Positions 48,346 to 56,888 are shown, counted from the first letter of the stretch. The stretch is 64,000 nucleotides of DNA from Alteromonas sp. ASW11-130 (GCF_026183735.1 NZ_JAPFRE010000045.1:248001-312000); one strand, 5' to 3'. Numbers and translations: made by a program. The notes: a model not told the origin generated them from the sequence alone.

Positions 48346-48639
48346 ATGGAAAATGTGGCAGCAATAAGTAGTGAGCAGAAGTTTAAGATTTTGATCAAGG
48401 CGGAAATGCGGTATTTGGCGGATCTGTTTGATTTCGACAATAACCAGTACGACGCGAATAAAGTTAAGAGTTTTATAAATGCAGCGTCACACGGGGAACG
48501 CCTTATGGCTCAGTTCGCTTTAGGCGTTTGGCCTGGCACCGATAAATTCAATTTCGACTTTACAGAAGCCGCTGCTCATTTAGAGCAAAAGCAAATAAAA
48601 ACAGTCACTGACTGGTTGCAAAATCCATTTTGGCCGTAA
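48346..48639 (+). CDS. hypothetical protein (97 aa)
   Basis: A 97-residue soluble protein of unknown function, mostly helical with an acidic middle part and a C-terminal Trp-rich end (VTDWLQNPFWP). The start is taken at the ATG at 48346, with AGGTG about 9 bp upstream. It is followed directly by the palindrome cluster that begins at 48675, so it could encode or be controlled by the factor that binds there. Confidence 0.5.
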   Translation: MENVAAISSEQKFKILIKAEMRYLADLFDFDNNQYDANKVKSFINAASHGERLMAQFALGVWPGTDKFNFDFTEAAAHLEQKQIKTVTDWLQNPFWP

Positions 48640-49452
48640 GTATTCTCAACATCCTTTGGGCAGCTGGGGGGTTAGTTCCGAGTCGGAACTGGTTTCAGAG
48701 ATCCCGTTCGGAGTCTGAACTAATACATCGAAAGACACTTGTTCGGACTCTGAACCAAGTGATTTGCGCGGACTTTAAGTCTCTTCCTTGTTAACAATGT
48801 CCAATAGTCAGCCTGATGATTAGAATACACAGCCTATTTTCATCAAAATTGACCTGATTTCGATGAGAATATCGTTTTTTTGGATTCAATCCCCTTAAAT
48901 GATTTCCAGAATTCATCGAGTCTGTTCCAACTCGGAACAGGTAAGTGGTGTTCAGACTCCGAACTGAATCCGAAGTATTGTGATCGAAATGTGGTTTTGC
49001 TCACAGAAAATTATTAAGCCATCAGCAAATCAATATTTCATGGTAAGCTGCCAACACATCATAATCCGATCGGTAGTTCCGAGTCGGACTACGAATTCAG
49101 AAATCAGAATCCCAATTGACAGCCAAACCTGACAAACATGTGTGCCGGTCAGTTCAAGGTATAGTTGCACTTTTCAGCTTTTTCATTTTACAGTTAATTA
49201 CAGTCGACAATAGTAATTACGAATTTTTCTATACTTCTCTGCAATTGATAATAAGCCCAAATTTCTATGGATTAGTTTCGTAAAAGTATTAAGAGTTTTT
49301 TTCTGTTCAGTTCCGACTCGGAACAGCAAATTGGTGTTCCGAGTCGGAACCACATAGTGATAAGGGAAGCCAACTAGAATGTTCTTCTGAACAGTTCTCA
49401 TATTTTTAGTTTGCAAACCACTTCGCCTTATTACCCTGCGGATACAATGAGA
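48640..49452. other. gene-free block with palindrome cluster
   Basis: About 800 bp with no supported gene; a leftward frame at 49198-49416 runs through two of the repeats and has no ribosome site. The block holds eight of the nine 15-bp palindromes. Their arrangement in close pairs (26 bp apart twice, 31 and 35 bp) argues for a built array, not chance. Confidence 0.6.
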
Positions 49453-50043
49453 TTAGAACTCTTCAACGTAGCTAATAGCTATGTCAGGGAAAAGCCTTTG
49501 AAGCCGCTCGACTTGTCTTCGGTAAAATTTTGACCACTTTGCATCGCCTTCATAGATTATGGTTATGGATTGTATCCCCGACTCAATCATTTCGAGAACT
49601 TGGCCCGATACTTTGTAATATGCAGTCCCCGACGTTTTTTGGTTGTAGCGTTTCACTGCGGTTTTTTCAGAAGAGTACACGGTATATATATGAATTAAGC
49701 TGCTCATAGCTATTAACCTCGTATTGAGGCCAAATATCAATTCAGTTCAAATATGCGAATCATGCGCCAGTTGCATACTGGCAGAGCTTATTGGATACGA
49801 CATTTAATAACCAAAAGGTATTTGGCATAAACGTCGTTCATAGAAGCGGGGACTTATAGAATGACAAAAATTAATTTGAGCTGATAATCGACAGGTCGTT
49901 CGTCAAACGAAGGCCGTGACCAGAACCCCGAATTTACCGATCAAAGTAAATTAATGTCCGTGTAGCCTTTTTTACGACGGGGATATGTTACGACCAAAAA
50001 CCAAATTGGTCAAGAAACAAACACCCTTGTTCCGACTCGGAAC
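48675..50043. repeat. nine 15-bp palindromes, consensus GTTCCGASTCGGAAC
   Basis: Copies at 48675-48689, 48706-48720, 48741-48755, 48924-48938, 48950-48964, 49076-49090, 49310-49324, 49336-49350 and 50029-50043. Four are perfect (7-bp arms about a central G or C); the others have one to three changes that mostly keep GTTC...GAAC. They are found only in this part of the island as far as I read. The odd length and central base fit a protein dimer site rather than a hairpin. Confidence 0.85.
49453..49707 (-). CDS. hypothetical protein (84 aa)
   Basis: An 84-residue protein of unknown function (MSSLIHIYTVYSSEKTAVKR at the start) with alternating beta and helix predicted by eye and an aromatic-basic C-terminal part (WSKFYRRQVERLQRLFP). 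The ATG at 49705-49707 has GAGG about 9 bp ahead. It is leftward, between two groups of the palindromes, and may be the product regulated by them. The start at 49740 is not supported. Confidence 0.5.
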   Translation of the reverse strand: MSSLIHIYTVYSSEKTAVKRYNQKTSGTAYYKVSGQVLEMIESGIQSITIIYEGDAKWSKFYRRQVERLQRLFPDIAISYVEEF

Positions 50044-50348
50044 TAAAAAGGGCAATACAATCGATTTAGTCATCCACATCCTTTTTCAACCACCTCATTT
50101 CTATTTTTTATACCCTAAAGGGGGACTGTTTCGTTAATACCTTGTAGGGTATCGACTCATGCCGCCTGAAAAATATGCTCAAAAAACCGTCTATTGATGA
50201 TTCTATGTTCAATGGTATAGTGACAGAACACAGTGAATGTAATTGACCTGTTGTCATATGTCAGTGGTAGTCAATGTGGTGGTCACGCTCATTCAATGAC
50301 ATCGTAAGTGGTTGATTAAGATAAGGTTTACCCACCTTTTATACGCAA
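49708..50348. other. gene-free right end of the island
   Basis: About 640 bp without a gene. It contains the ninth palindrome (50029-50043), an inverted TACCCT/AGGGTA pair at about 50112-50149, and the right arm-type repeat pair (50263-50283). This is where a transfer origin would be expected if the island is mobilizable, but I cannot recognise one. Confidence 0.5.
50263..50283 (+). repeat. arm-type repeat pair inside right end
   Basis: AGTGGTAGT-CAA-TGTGGTGGT, 66 bp left of the right att core. It mirrors the pair at the left end. Confidence 0.55.
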
Positions 50349-50366
50349 AGATCCAGAATATTGAGT
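50349..50366 (+). repeat. right attachment repeat (attR core)
   Basis: Exact copy of the 18-bp sequence at 28215-28232. Here it continues with AA, so this copy rebuilds a TAA stop and probably is the original end of yicC. Confidence 0.92.
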
Positions 50367-50995
50367 AATAAGCGAATCACACGCTGATCTCTGCTATTGC
50401 ATGGCTATAGTGGTGGTCGGTGTGGCAATCACAGTTCATGCGCATCAAAGATATTGTGATCGAAATTAGCCTATTCGTAGCCAAGTATTAACGGGTTGGG
50501 TCATCCTCACTTTCCGCGACACTCATCACTTGATAACTTGATATCTCAGCCTCGCCGAGCCATCCACCATGGTGTTCATGTCTACTGGGTAAATTTTTGA
50601 ACAACAGCTTGTTTTCAGTGGCTATGCACCACTTTTTACTTACCGCCTCTTTCACCTGTGCCTCTGTGTTACACCAGTGGATTGTTCTGGCACATTTATC
50701 ACAATATCGAACTTCTGTTTCACCTTGAATTTTTTTAAAGTGAACCAGACCTTATCGCATTTTTTTAAAGTATATTGGCGCGAGCTTTCAGACATAACTG
50801 TTCCCTTTATTACTTGCGCAACTCTTAGAGAAAGAGTACACCACCTCCCCCCCCTGATGTCGATTTTTTTTACACACCGGTTAACTTTTTTGTAACTATT
50901 TGGCGAGATTTCTAATTAAGCACTTGTTTTTAATCCGGATAAATATACTGGCCCTATTATTGCTTAAAATTATTATCAGTTCAATTTGCTGACGC
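50367..50995. other. gene-free flank right of attR, with arm-like repeat
   Basis: About 630 bp without a gene. At 50409-50429 it has another arm-type pair (AGTGGTGGT-CGG-TGTGGCAAT), and at 50452-50466 TATTGTGATCGAAAT, which also occurs at 48976-48990 inside the island. So some island-like sequence remains outside the repeat. The rest up to the PEP-CTERM gene shows only AT-rich promoter-like sequence. Confidence 0.45.
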
Positions 50996-51043
50996 ATGTA
51001 TCAAAATAAAACATGCTTAGGCTCGATGGGTAAAGTAACATTT

Positions 51044-51796
51044 ATGAAGTTTATAAAATTTTTCCTCACTCCCCTTTTATTCTTATTAACACAACCTGCA
51101 TTTGCCTCCCTTATAACGTGGGATTCAGCGACGGGTGGGAATGATCATTGGTATCAGGTGGTTTTGGCTGATGGCATCAACAGGACTGAAGCAAATAGGA
51201 TCGCAGAAAATCGTGGGGGCTATTTGGTGACAATTACCTCGCAAGAGGAGCAGGACTTTATCACTGCAACTATGCTTTCTCCATATGTTAGAGATGAAAT
51301 TAGAAACTCCATGTTTTGGACAGGTGGCTACGCGACGAATACAAATTTGAGCGAGTTAAAGGATGGTGCTTCGCCTGAGTGGGCATGGCAGAATGGAGAA
51401 GCTTGGACATTCGATAATGGTTTAGGGTCTTCCGCTGATGCAAACGGAATGGATCACATTCTGACCGGTGGAGTTGAAGCGTGTGGTTATGATGCTTTCC
51501 TCTATTGCGAGTCATTTAATATTGAATTGGCCTCCTTCATGCGCATTTCAGCGTTTGAAAACTGGGACGGTCAAGCCACTGGCAACTGGAGCGATTTACG
51601 AGAAAGTGGCACTTTGCCAGAGATGATGGTCGACGCTTTGACCGGTGAAATTACCTCGCCTTTTACTTTAGTTAACCGCATCGGTGGTTATATCATCGAA
51701 TACAATTCAAAGCCTTTGTCAGTAAGTGAACCCACATCAATTTTATTATTGGCATTAAGTCTGCTGGCAGTGAGTGTTCGTCGCCGCACCCTTTAA
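51044..51796 (+). CDS. secreted C-type-lectin-like protein with PEP-CTERM-like anchor
   Basis: A 250-residue exported protein. The signal peptide is about residues 1-22 (ending AFA); the body has the C-type lectin fold pattern GGYLVTITSQEEQDFI and, late, IGGYIIEYN. The C terminus has SEPTS, a hydrophobic helix (LLLALSLLAVSV) and RRR, the layout of PEP-CTERM sorting tails recognised by exosortase. The start is either the ATG at 51044 or that at 51026; neither has a strong ribosome site. No exosortase gene is in the window. Confidence 0.75.
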   Translation: MKFIKFFLTPLLFLLTQPAFASLITWDSATGGNDHWYQVVLADGINRTEANRIAENRGGYLVTITSQEEQDFITATMLSPYVRDEIRNSMFWTGGYATNTNLSELKDGASPEWAWQNGEAWTFDNGLGSSADANGMDHILTGGVEACGYDAFLYCESFNIELASFMRISAFENWDGQATGNWSDLRESGTLPEMMVDALTGEITSPFTLVNRIGGYIIEYNSKPLSVSEPTSILLLALSLLAVSVRRRTL

Positions 51797-51868
51797 AATT
51801 GGCTGTGTTATTTCGATACGGTATTAATAAATTCAGCTCAGGGAACGCCGCATTATTAGTTAAATGCC

Positions 51869-51904
51869 CACATCGTCCCTGTTGGTAACAACAGTGACGA
51901 TGTG
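51869..51904. terminator. strong hairpin between convergent genes
   Basis: CACATCGTC-C-CTGTTG-GTAA-CAACAG-T-GACGATGTG: 15 paired bases with one mismatch and a GTAA loop. It lies between the lectin-like gene and the convergent peptidoglycan-binding gene, so terminator is the best guess, though no T run follows on either strand. Confidence 0.5.
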
Positions 51905-51948
51905 CTAAACGCTCATGATATGTAAGCTGATATCATACAACAGGTCTA

Positions 51949-52659
51949 CTACGCTTCGTTTGTAGACAACAAATATCCCTGACTGGTGGCTTTACGAATA
52001 ATTGGTTTGCCAGCCAGTCCGGTAACCGGCCAGCGGGCTTCTAGCAGTCTGTTTCTCGCGATACGCGTGATCGTAACAGCATTAGCCTGGTTGCCGCCTA
52101 GCACGTGATAGGCGTCGTCATCTTCAGCCCAGTACAAGCCAACATGTCCTTTGTAGCTCTGTTTTGTTTCCCGCCAAAATATAAGCACTGCCCCTAACCC
52201 CGGGGTGGTCCGTGCACCGAATTTCTGCCAGTTTCTAGCGAGCAGGGGGTTGTTGGGGATTGCTTCGTTACTGAGTTGAGTGCTTATGCAATGCGCTACA
52301 AACAGGCCGCACCAAGGGATATCATCATCATTGTAGTCAGCTAGCCCGAGTTTCGCTGCCCAATCTATTATCAGCGGATTGGAGCCTTTTCCTGCCACCT
52401 CCTTCACGTCTAACAGGTTCATGGCTATTTCTAACCAGGGTAAAGAAAGTGGAAGGCATTCTTCATCTTTATCTGAGGTGGAATCCTGGGGAAATAATTT
52501 TGCAAGCGTTTTCGGACCCACTAAGCCATCTGCGGTTAAGCCGTTTTCCTGTTGAAACTGCTTTATTGCTTTGGTCGTTAATCTGCCTGGAAATCCATCA
52601 ATCGGACCTGGGTTGTAACCACGATCAAATAGGGCTTGTTGTATATCTTTGGTAATCAT
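51949..52659 (-). CDS. peptidoglycan-binding TIGR02594-family protein
   Basis: A 236-residue protein with an N-terminal PG_binding_1 domain (about 4-56: LFDRGYNPGPIDGFPGRLT) and a C-terminal NlpC/P60-CHAP-like TIGR02594 domain (about 75-215) with catalytic Cys in IPWCGLFVAHC and His in KGHVGLYW. It has no signal peptide, so export would need another route or lysis, as for some prophage endolysins. AAAGGT precedes the ATG. Confidence 0.85.
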   Translation of the reverse strand: MITKDIQQALFDRGYNPGPIDGFPGRLTTKAIKQFQQENGLTADGLVGPKTLAKLFPQDSTSDKDEECLPLSLPWLEIAMNLLDVKEVAGKGSNPLIIDWAAKLGLADYNDDDIPWCGLFVAHCISTQLSNEAIPNNPLLARNWQKFGARTTPGLGAVLIFWRETKQSYKGHVGLYWAEDDDAYHVLGGNQANAVTITRIARNRLLEARWPVTGLAGKPIIRKATSQGYLLSTNEA

Positions 52660-52888
52660 TGGCTATACCTTTTGAGATGTGGCTGCATAATACTAAGTTG
52701 GTGTTATCTATAAGAGGTATAGCTTAATTTCATCAATGCTCAACCCTTTTTGGCTCAGCTGAATAATTTAACCTGAAGTAGTTGGTGGCTGGGAAAACTG
52801 GGCTGACGAGAAGAGGCCGATGAGGCGTTGTTGCCGATAGATTAACTTCTCCGTCATGCTTTGGAGTTTATTGGCGTGACAATAAAGA

Positions 52889-52914
52889 AGGCTCCGGGAA
52901 GGTTCCCGGAGCAG
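52889..52914 (-). terminator. terminator of the OmpA-family lipoprotein gene
   Basis: GCTCCGGGA/TCCCGGAGC (52891-52899 and 52904-52912) pair around a 4-nt loop; on the minus strand a T-rich tract (TTCTTTATT) follows. Confidence 0.75.
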
Positions 52915-52920
52915 GTCGAA

Positions 52921-53565
52921 TTAAACGCCTTCGCGAAGTGGTCGGATTTCCAGCTCCACACGACGGTTCATTTGTCTGTTGGCAGCGCTGTCGTTAGGCA
53001 CTTTGGGCTTATACTCACCCAGACCCACGGTGGTGATACGTGTAGGATTTACATTGTAAGAAGTCAGTTGTGATTTAACTGCTTCTGCGCGACGTTCCGA
53101 CAAAGCCTGGTTATGCTGATCGCTACCTGTATCGTCAGTGTGTCCTTTAATCATTAGGATGGTTTTCTCATAATTATTAACCACCTTCGCTACATCATTT
53201 AGCACGGGATTAAAATTGGGACTAATCGACGCACTATTAGTGGCAAAAGTAATATCCCCTGGCATAACTAAACGCAAATTGTCACCATCTCGGACCACAT
53301 CTACACCCGTATCCGCCAGCTCATCACGTAATTCCTTTTCTTGTTTGTCCATATAGTTACCAATTGCGCCACCTGCGATAGCTCCTACTGCCGCGCCCCA
53401 GGCATATCGGCTTTTGTCATGATCGCCCGTAGCTTTACCCAATAATGCACCTACCACGGCGCCAATACCTGCACCTTTTTGAGTATTGGAAAGGCTATTG
53501 TTATTGGCACAGCCCGCCAGTGCTATTGACGACGCCATTGCTGTTGCAATTACAAATTTTTTCAT
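52921..53565 (-). CDS. OmpA-family lipoprotein (YiaD-like)
   Basis: A 214-residue lipoprotein: signal peptide with lipobox LAGC (C19), a Gly-zipper part (about 35-80; GAGIGAVVGALLG and GAAVGAIAGGAIG), and a C-terminal OmpA domain (about 95-210) with GHTDDTGS and the ALSERRAEAV segment that binds peptidoglycan. It anchors the outer membrane to the wall. The ATG at 53563-53565 follows AAGGAT; the frame's earlier ATG is weaker. Confidence 0.9.
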   Translation of the reverse strand: MKKFVIATAMASSIALAGCANNNSLSNTQKGAGIGAVVGALLGKATGDHDKSRYAWGAAVGAIAGGAIGNYMDKQEKELRDELADTGVDVVRDGDNLRLVMPGDITFATNSASISPNFNPVLNDVAKVVNNYEKTILMIKGHTDDTGSDQHNQALSERRAEAVKSQLTSYNVNPTRITTVGLGEYKPKVPNDSAANRQMNRRVELEIRPLREGV

Positions 53566-53771
53566 ATTCGACTTATCCTTATATTTCAAATAATACTTGC
53601 TATGTAGAACCTTTGCAGCAAGACCTATTCCAGCTACATACGTAACTTTTATCAGTATGGGTTAATGAAGCTGAATGACGCCTAAATGAAGAGAGAGAAA
53701 AGCATTGGTAAAAGTAACCTTCCTTGCCTCATTAGTATTTTGATAAGAATAGTGAAAACTAATTGCGTCAT

Positions 53772-54989
53772 TTAGACCGCAATAGATTTTTCGAAAAACG
53801 CATTAAAATTAATTTTATAATCGCTGGCCATTACCGGCTTATCAATTTTTACCGTGGTGGTCGAATTAAGATCGATATCTTTGGGTTCAAGAAAGTGATT
53901 TCCTCGAAGGGAATAAAATACTTTTACCTTAGGCGCTGTAGTGGAATCTGTTTGCTCGGTTACCATAGCCAAACGTTCGTTAGATAACTTAACTAAACTT
54001 CCTACCGGATAGATACCCATGCATTTAATAAAGAGTTGAACTAACTCAGCATCCAGTTTGTTTGGCGTTTCACCCAGCAAAATTTGCAACGCTTTTTGGC
54101 TTGGCATCCCAGCTTTGTAACAGCGGTCCGCAGTGAGCGCATCGTACATGTCAACTACCGCCAGCATTCTGCCGGCTCTGCTGATTTCATCGCCTCGCGA
54201 GCCGTTAGGATAGCCATAACCGTCTAAGCGTTCATGGTGTTCACTAACTGCCTGCACCAAATGAGAAGCAATATTCATTTCTTCTAATACATTAACACCG
54301 TAATAGACGTGATCTTTCATCACATTCATTTCCATATCGGTAAGACGTCCTGGCTTATGCAGAATACTATCAGGGATGCGAATTTTACCGATATCATGTA
54401 AAAAGCCTGCATAGGCTAAATCTTCGACTTCCTGATCAGACATTTCAAGAAATCGTCCAAAATTGGCCAGCAAAATCGCCACGTTCAATGAGTGTTCTAA
54501 CAGATAATCATCTTTTTCGCGGATTTTAGTAAGGCAAACAAGCGCATCGGGATTACGATCTATAGATGAAACTAAGTTTTGACTGAATTCACGGGGAATT
54601 TTATTATCGAATGGTAAGCCCTTTTTCACCGCATTAAGCAGCTGTTTTTGTATCGCCTTCCCGCGTTTATGAATCCGCTCGGCACGTAGCAACTCTTGAG
54701 TGAAACTTACAGCATTTCCTACTTCCTTTTCAGGTTCGGAACTGGGGGTTGAACGTGCGGTATCATCAGCTGCTTCTTCAATATTGTCCTCGTCAGGAAC
54801 AAACTGTTTAGAAACATCAATAATTAACCGCTTGACGCCACGCCGCTTCAAGCTATCGACAATAGCTTTTTTTGTCACGCGTCCCTTACTTTTGATCTGC
54901 ACTTTCCCAGATTGCTCAAGAATCTGGTGCACATACATCCCAGGTTTAAGTTCACTAATTTTGATAGACTTTAAGGCGCTGTCCGACAT
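53772..54989 (-). CDS. HD-GYP cyclic-di-GMP phosphodiesterase
   Basis: A 405-residue protein with an N-terminal DUF3391 domain (about 5-120) and an HD-GYP domain (about 150-330) with HDIGK, then HHERLDGYGYP, the motif set for c-di-GMP hydrolysis. It should degrade c-di-GMP and link to motility or surface attachment. The start is the ATG at 54987-54989; the longer frame to 55010 begins with TTG. Confidence 0.9.
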   Translation of the reverse strand: MSDSALKSIKISELKPGMYVHQILEQSGKVQIKSKGRVTKKAIVDSLKRRGVKRLIIDVSKQFVPDEDNIEEAADDTARSTPSSEPEKEVGNAVSFTQELLRAERIHKRGKAIQKQLLNAVKKGLPFDNKIPREFSQNLVSSIDRNPDALVCLTKIREKDDYLLEHSLNVAILLANFGRFLEMSDQEVEDLAYAGFLHDIGKIRIPDSILHKPGRLTDMEMNVMKDHVYYGVNVLEEMNIASHLVQAVSEHHERLDGYGYPNGSRGDEISRAGRMLAVVDMYDALTADRCYKAGMPSQKALQILLGETPNKLDAELVQLFIKCMGIYPVGSLVKLSNERLAMVTEQTDSTTAPKVKVFYSLRGNHFLEPKDIDLNSTTTVKIDKPVMASDYKINFNAFFEKSIAV

Positions 54990-55056
54990 ACTCGTTAAAT
55001 AGGGAAGCAAATTATTGCTACCGAAAATACCTGACTTTTAATGTGGTAACAAGTTT

Positions 55057-55398
55057 TTAAAACGCTAGCCTGTATAAAATATCGGTTAAATCTGGATCCC
55101 ATTTGTATTTTTTCATTTCGATGTAATTATTGTTGACTAGCACCCCTTCGCTCATGATACGTTGACATTGTTCAATTGCCTTATCGGAGCCGTTTGGGAA
55201 TGCAATTTGTCCGTTAGATTTGACCACCCTGTGCCAAGGAAGATTTCGCGTGGGATCATGCTGTTTCAGGTACAAGCCTACTAACCTGGCCCTACCAGGT
55301 AAACCAGCTAAATCAGCAATTTGTCCATAGCTCGCTACTTTACCTTCAGGAATGAGGCTAACTGTGTGGTAAATTTGACTTCTGTGTTCTTCAGACAT
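55057..55398 (-). CDS. alkyltransferase-like protein (ATL)
   Basis: A 113-residue protein of the MGMT fold. The active-site PCHR of true alkylguanine transferases reads PWHR here (LPWHRVV), so the catalytic Cys is lost. ATLs bind O6-alkylguanine and flag it for nucleotide excision repair. The gene is divergent from the DTW gene, with about 26 bp between starts. Confidence 0.92.
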   Translation of the reverse strand: MSEEHRSQIYHTVSLIPEGKVASYGQIADLAGLPGRARLVGLYLKQHDPTRNLPWHRVVKSNGQIAFPNGSDKAIEQCQRIMSEGVLVNNNYIEMKKYKWDPDLTDILYRLAF

Positions 55399-55424
55399 GT
55401 TATTAAAGCTAAACTAGGTGAAAT

Positions 55425-56006
55425 ATGCGTTCTTATTGTTCCATGTGCCACTTCCCCGCGTCTACATGTTTGTGTGCGCATATCTCCCGTACCCCATGCC
55501 CGCTTTCCATTGTTGTCCTCCAGCATAATAATGAAGCTGGCCATGCGAAAAATACCGTTAGGCTATTAAAGCTCGCCATGCCAGAGATACGTGTAATAAC
55601 GGGCAGAACTCCATCTGATTTTACTGATATAGCCTTAGAGGTTACGTCGGGGCAGAGTGGGGTGATATACCCAACTGAGAACAGCACAGCGCTGGAAGAA
55701 TACGAAAAACGCGGTGAACCAACGTTACTTAAACAACTTATCTTCATTGATGGAAGCTGGCCGCAAGCTTATGGTATATGGCAAGCCAATACATGGTTAC
55801 ACGCATTGCCACAGTTTCACTTTAATGACGCGCCTAAAAGTGAATATGAAATTCGTCACGTAAGAATGAAAAATAGTCTATCCACGCTTGAAGCAGTTAG
55901 CTATGCGATTTCAACGATCACAGCTACAGATACGTCACCACTTCTAAAACTTCAATTAGCATTTCAACAAAAGTGGCGTTCCCCCAAATCCCATCGCAGA
56001 AATTAA
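55425..56006 (+). CDS. tapT: DTW-domain tRNA aminocarboxypropyltransferase
   Basis: A 193-residue protein of the DTW family. The N-terminal zinc-type Cys set is C5, C8, C15 and C17 (CSMC...CLC), and the signature DGSW (usual DTW) is at about residue 108. TapT makes acp3U47 in tRNA using SAM. It converges with the VOC gene with no gap, and is divergent from the ATL gene. The name tapT is by family and not by proof. Confidence 0.85.
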   Translation: MRSYCSMCHFPASTCLCAHISRTPCPLSIVVLQHNNEAGHAKNTVRLLKLAMPEIRVITGRTPSDFTDIALEVTSGQSGVIYPTENSTALEEYEKRGEPTLLKQLIFIDGSWPQAYGIWQANTWLHALPQFHFNDAPKSEYEIRHVRMKNSLSTLEAVSYAISTITATDTSPLLKLQLAFQQKWRSPKSHRRN

Positions 56007-56360
56007 TTATTTATCTGACCACATGGCAAATTCGCTTCCACCAGGTTCGATAAAATGGAAACGTCTTCCCCCGGGGAAATTGAAAATAGGTTCATTTATT
56101 TTACCGTTCGCCCTTTCTACTATCGATTGAGTTTGCTCCAAGTCAGTAGTATAAAAAACGATTAACGAAGCGCCATTGCTCCGCAGTGAAACTTGATCAT
56201 TTAAATAGAAACCACCCTCTATTTCAGATGCGGTAAAAGCAACATATTCCTCGCCATAATCGGTGAAAGACCAGTTGAAAACATTACCGAAAAACGCCTT
56301 CGTTTTCTGCAAATCCCTACTTGGCATCTCAAGGTAGTTAATCGACATATTCTTAGCCAT
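56007..56360 (-). CDS. VOC-family (glyoxalase-like) protein
   Basis: A 117-residue single-domain protein of the VOC fold (INYLEMPSRDLQKTKAFFG at the start; FPGGRRFHFIEPGGSEFAMW at the end, given in part). Such proteins bind a metal in a beta-sheet cup and include glyoxalase, dioxygenase and resistance types; the role here is unknown. AAGGAAG precedes the ATG. Confidence 0.87.
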   Translation of the reverse strand: MAKNMSINYLEMPSRDLQKTKAFFGNVFNWSFTDYGEEYVAFTASEIEGGFYLNDQVSLRSNGASLIVFYTTDLEQTQSIVERANGKINEPIFNFPGGRRFHFIEPGGSEFAMWSDK

Positions 56361-56380
56361 GACCCATCTTCCTTATTGAT

Positions 56381-56800
56381 CTACTCATTTGAATATTGCG
56401 CGATAACTTCCGCACCCGTCATTTTAACGGTGTCGTTAGAGAATTCGTAATAGTGCGGCTTTTCATCAATGAAAATTTGCGAGGCCATTGTGACGTTATC
56501 CCCTAATTGCATTAACCCTGCTGGAATAAAATAACTCCCAGACTCAAGATAATGATAAAAAAGATGGGTACCACACTGTTTACAAAAGCCTCGTTCCGCC
56601 CATTCAGAAGAGTGATATCGCACAATATAGGGCTCGCCTTTAAATGAAACCTTGGTACCGCAATTAGCAACCATCATGGGACCACCGCCCCATTGACGGC
56701 ACGTTGAGCAATGACAAATATGTAATTCAGAAATGGGATCTGCAATAGAAAGTGAAACCGCGTTGCACAAACAGTGTGCTTGTTTACTTTGTTCGGTCAT
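56381..56800 (-). CDS. GFA/CENP-V domain zinc protein
   Basis: A 139-residue protein with the GFA Cys pattern: HCLCNAVSL, CHCSTCRQWGG and FCKQCGTHLFY, which bind two zincs. GFA proteins act on S-hydroxymethylglutathione or related adducts, though most are untested. It lies between the VOC gene and the ATP synthase terminator. Confidence 0.87.
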   Translation of the reverse strand: MTEQSKQAHCLCNAVSLSIADPISELHICHCSTCRQWGGGPMMVANCGTKVSFKGEPYIVRYHSSEWAERGFCKQCGTHLFYHYLESGSYFIPAGLMQLGDNVTMASQIFIDEKPHYYEFSNDTVKMTGAEVIAQYSNE

Positions 56801-56861
56801 GAGGGGTCCTGATTAACCTAGATAAGTTAACCATAGATTGATTCTGGGAAGATGACCAAAA

Positions 56862-56888
56862 AAAACCCGGTGAAAGCACCGGGTTTTT
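56862..56888 (-). terminator. terminator of the atp operon
   Basis: AAACCCGGTG and CACCGGGTTT pair with an AAAG loop, flanked by A and T runs on both sides. It lies just after atpC, in the leftward direction of the operon, and could also stop rightward transcripts. Confidence 0.85.

Larger units (their letters stand above)
28215..50366. mobile_element. genomic island integrated at yicC
   Basis: About 22.15 kb flanked by an exact 18-bp direct repeat, one copy being the 3' end of yicC. It contains a tyrosine integrase next to the left end, a second integrase with an AlpA-like gene near the right, a type I restriction-modification/defence block, a cyclodipeptide synthase cassette, and a palindrome-rich right end. 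No conjugation, phage structural or replication gene is seen, so transfer would need a helper. Mobilizable islands of vibrios (MGIVflInd1 type) use the same yicC target; relationship is inferred. Confidence 0.9.

Noticed and set aside
48675-49350. Palindrome cluster as a CRISPR array
   Set aside because: Repeats are only 15 bp, spacing is irregular (26 to over 200 bp), and no cas gene is present.
49198-49416. Leftward 72-codon frame
   Set aside because: It runs through two copies of the palindrome and lacks a ribosome site; probably chance.
50677-50895. Rightward 72-codon frame after the island
   Set aside because: No ribosome site, aromatic-rich random-looking product, and no conserved feature.
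55057-55398. Active O6-methylguanine-DNA methyltransferase
   Set aside because: The PCHR active site reads PWHR, so it cannot accept alkyl groups; called ATL instead.
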